This document shows, piece after piece, positions 5,921 through 7,028 of a stretch of DNA of 7,028 bases. Location: positions 1 through 7,028 of the forward strand of contig JAZGHU010000047.1 in the NCBI GenBank assembly GCA_036481345.1. Reading direction: 5' to 3'. Origin of the DNA: JAAOYC01 sp036481345 (GTDB lineage: Archaea > Nanobdellota > Nanobdellia > Woesearchaeales > WJKL01). The translations under genes and the position numbers were made by a program. Each line of letters opens with the position of its first letter. Within the stretch, counting starts at the first letter, position 1. Under the pieces are notes generated by a model. The model saw only the letters and a program-made list of their open reading frames with translations, was not told the origin of the DNA and made no database searches.

Positions 5921-6766
5921 ATGGCAAACGAAAGCACAAGTTCTACACTCTCGGAATTATATACTGAGATTGTAGCAGAAGCATTATTCGTAGCAAGTGA
6001 GAAATCAATTATGAGACCTCTTGTAAAGAATTATGCAATATCAGGTGGTGGAAAGTCAGTTGAAGTTCCAATCTATGCGGCAGTTTCTGCGGCGGCGGTA
6101 TCGGAAGCATCTGATTTATCTAACACAGCAATCAATCCAACTTCTGTAACTATTACAGCATCAGAAAATGGAATAATGACTACTCTTACAGATTTAGCAA
6201 GAAACTCTGCACCAAGAAATGTTGCAGCAGATATTGGTAAATTATTTGGAGATGCGATTGCACAAAAAATAGACAAAGACTTAACAGCATTATTTGATGG
6301 TTTTAGTACAGCAGTAGGTTCTGGCTCAACAGCTTTAACTGCTGCATTAGTATTTCAATCAATTGCAAATGTAAGAAATGCTGGAGTTTCAATGGATGGT
6401 GTATCAGCAGTTTTACATCCTATGGTAGCTTATGACTTAAAAGCTAATTTGACTAATACTTTTGCAAATGCAAATGGTAATGATTTAGCAAATGAAGCAT
6501 TAAGAAATGGTTTTGTTGGAAGATTAGGTGGAGTGCCTATCTTTGAAACAACTAACATAGATAACGATGGTACTACTGGAGATTACAAACAAGGTGTATT
6601 CCATAGAGACGCATTAGGTTTGGCTATGATGCAAGACCTGAAAATCGAAACTCAAAGAGATGCTTCTCTTAGAGCAGATGAGATTGTAGCAACAGCAGTA
6701 TATGGAGTTGGAGAATTAAACGACTCTTATGGTGTTGAATTACATTCTGATTCATCAATCCAATAA
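5921..6766 (+). CDS. Major capsid protein (HK97-fold type)
   Basis: This is the main shell protein, 281 residues, following scaffold as usual. Features that read like the HK97-fold coat family are an N-terminal arm helix (SELYTEIVAEALFVASEKSI, 11-30) and the strand GGKSVEVPIYAA (43-54). These are followed by the E-loop region to about 75, then VTITASENGIMTTLTDLARN (76-95), a long spine helix at about 100-126 (AADIGKLFGDAIAQKIDKDL), and the A-domain with SAVLHPMVAYDLK (162-174) and GRLGGVPIFETTNI (200-213). It ends in a beta-rich part (GVFHRDALGLAMM; ADEIVATAVYGVGELND). Composition is Ala/Thr/Ser-rich, unlike the Lys-rich neighbours. There is no long N-terminal delta domain, consistent with the separate scaffold and no prohead protease in view. 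I recall very similar coat proteins in uncultured marine phages. Two stop codons follow in tandem (6764-6769). Confidence 0.93.
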   Translation: MANESTSSTLSELYTEIVAEALFVASEKSIMRPLVKNYAISGGGKSVEVPIYAAVSAAAVSEASDLSNTAINPTSVTITASENGIMTTLTDLARNSAPRNVAADIGKLFGDAIAQKIDKDLTALFDGFSTAVGSGSTALTAALVFQSIANVRNAGVSMDGVSAVLHPMVAYDLKANLTNTFANANGNDLANEALRNGFVGRLGGVPIFETTNIDNDGTTGDYKQGVFHRDALGLAMMQDLKIETQRDASLRADEIVATAVYGVGELNDSYGVELHSDSSIQ

Positions 6767-6780
6767 TAATTGGATACTTT

Positions 6781-6808
6781 GTGAGGGTGGGAAACTGCCC
6801 TCACTTTT
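6781..6808 (+). terminator. Intrinsic terminator after the capsid gene
   Basis: GTGAGGG at 6781-6787 pairs perfectly with CCCTCAC at 6798-6804. The stem can extend inward through T6788-G6797 and G6789-T6796 wobbles and G6790-C6795, closing on a GAAA tetraloop at 6791-6794. TTTT follows at once (6805-6808). It is the most GC-rich hairpin visible in an AT-rich window and lies in the 57-base gap between the capsid gene and the next gene. The U-run is short, so it may act as a partial terminator or as a 3' end that protects the capsid message while letting some transcription through. Confidence 0.85.
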
Positions 6809-6811
6809 AAT

Positions 6812-6818
6812 AAAGGAG
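6812..6818 (+). promoter_or_regulatory. Strong ribosome binding site after the terminator
   Basis: AAAGGAG lies five bases before the ATG at 6824 and only a few bases beyond the hairpin's T-run, so the gene after the terminator is clearly meant to be translated from read-through RNA or from a processed message. Confidence 0.82.
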
Positions 6819-6823
6819 AATTT

Positions 6824-7024
6824 ATGGATATAAAATTAACAAATGGCAAAAAGACAATAACAAGATCAAAAGAGCAATACGAAGCTAATAAAAATCACTT
6901 TAAAATGAGAGGTTATACTCCTGTTGATGCAGTAAAAAAAGAAATTAAAAAATCTAAAATAAGTGATATTGTAGATAAAGTAGTACAATTAAAACCAAAA
7001 AAAAAGACAAGGAAAAAGAAATGA
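6824..7024 (+). CDS. Small Lys-rich protein downstream of capsid (66 aa)
   Basis: The 66-residue product starts MDIKLTNGKKTITRSKEQYE. A small folded part at 1-38 (strand-like DIKLTNGKKTITRS, helix KEQYEANKNHFKMRG, then YTPV) is followed by a Lys-rich helix and a basic tail (LKPKKKTRKKK). No cysteine or membrane segment is present. Position after the capsid gene suggests a virion or head-completion role, such as a capsid-associated or DNA-contacting protein, but I recognise no named family. Translation starts from the strong site at 6812-6818. The end carries a run of nine A's at 6997-7005 in the codons for the Lys tail, and its TGA overlaps the next ATG as ATGA at 7021-7024. The gene is well supported; its function is not. 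Confidence 0.85.
   Translation: MDIKLTNGKKTITRSKEQYEANKNHFKMRGYTPVDAVKKEIKKSKISDIVDKVVQLKPKKKTRKKK
7000..7006 (+). other. Possible -1 frameshift heptamer A AAA AAG
   Basis: In the reading phase of the 66-aa gene the bases read A AAA AAG, the same slippery heptamer as in E. coli dnaX. A slip of one base back would bypass the TGA at 7022 and continue through the ATG at 7021 in the frame of the next gene. No stimulating hairpin can be seen because the window ends, and A-runs are common in such AT-rich DNA, so this is a possibility only. Confidence 0.3.
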
Positions 7025-7028
7025 ATGA
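7021..7028 (+). CDS. Start of the next gene, cut off by the window edge
   Basis: ATG at 7021 overlaps the preceding TGA in an ATGA junction and has AAGG at 7009-7012, eight bases upstream, as a fair ribosome binding site. Only Met-Asn and part of a third codon are visible, so nothing can be said about the product. In related head modules a head-tail connector or another structural gene would be expected here. Confidence 0.5.

Noticed and set aside
6073..6276. Minus-strand open frame inside the capsid gene
   Set aside because: It is antisense to conserved coat-protein sequence and is low-complexity Ala-rich from the GCG cluster.
1..7028. tRNA genes, CRISPR repeats, insertion sequences and attachment sites
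   Set aside because: Nothing resembling these was seen on either strand; the window is almost fully filled by the listed genes.

Overview
The window is a strongly AT-rich, tightly packed, one-directional stretch of a tailed double-stranded DNA phage genome (Caudoviricetes), either a virion or a prophage-like segment. All supported genes are on the plus strand, with overlaps or gaps of only a few bases. Base composition, gene order and the general look of the capsid, portal and small membrane proteins recall uncultured marine phages and phages of SAR11-like bacteria. That placement rests on recall and inference, not on a search. A lipoprotein signal in the first gene fits a Gram-negative host.

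Bases 1-1564 hold eight small genes, several shorter than 60 codons. They are a lipoprotein whose 5' end is cut off, a basic 44-residue protein, two proteins with one membrane segment followed by a coiled coil, two small proteins with signal-like N-termini, and between those two a pair of short reading frames that overlap in different frames. This looks like an envelope or lysis-type cassette. No known holin, endolysin or spanin can be named with certainty.

Bases 1533-6766 are the DNA-packaging and head-assembly module in classic order: large terminase subunit (ATPase plus nuclease), portal, a MuF-like minor head protein, scaffold and major capsid protein. Terminase and portal would form the packaging motor at the capsid vertex. 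The scaffold would guide assembly of the major capsid protein, and the minor head protein would sit inside at the portal. No small terminase subunit and no prohead protease are recognisable.

Bases 6767-7028 hold a strong hairpin terminator directly after the capsid gene, then a small basic protein gene whose stop overlaps the start of a further gene leaving the window. Strong Shine-Dalgarno sites appear before the scaffold, capsid and final small gene, whereas terminase and the minor head protein lack them. This fits higher output of the abundant virion parts.

The most unusual points are the overlapping short frames at 1178-1337, the unannotatable-looking but well-placed 44-codon gene at 185-319, the chain of long overlaps around terminase, and a frameshift-prone A-run that would fuse the last small gene to the next one.
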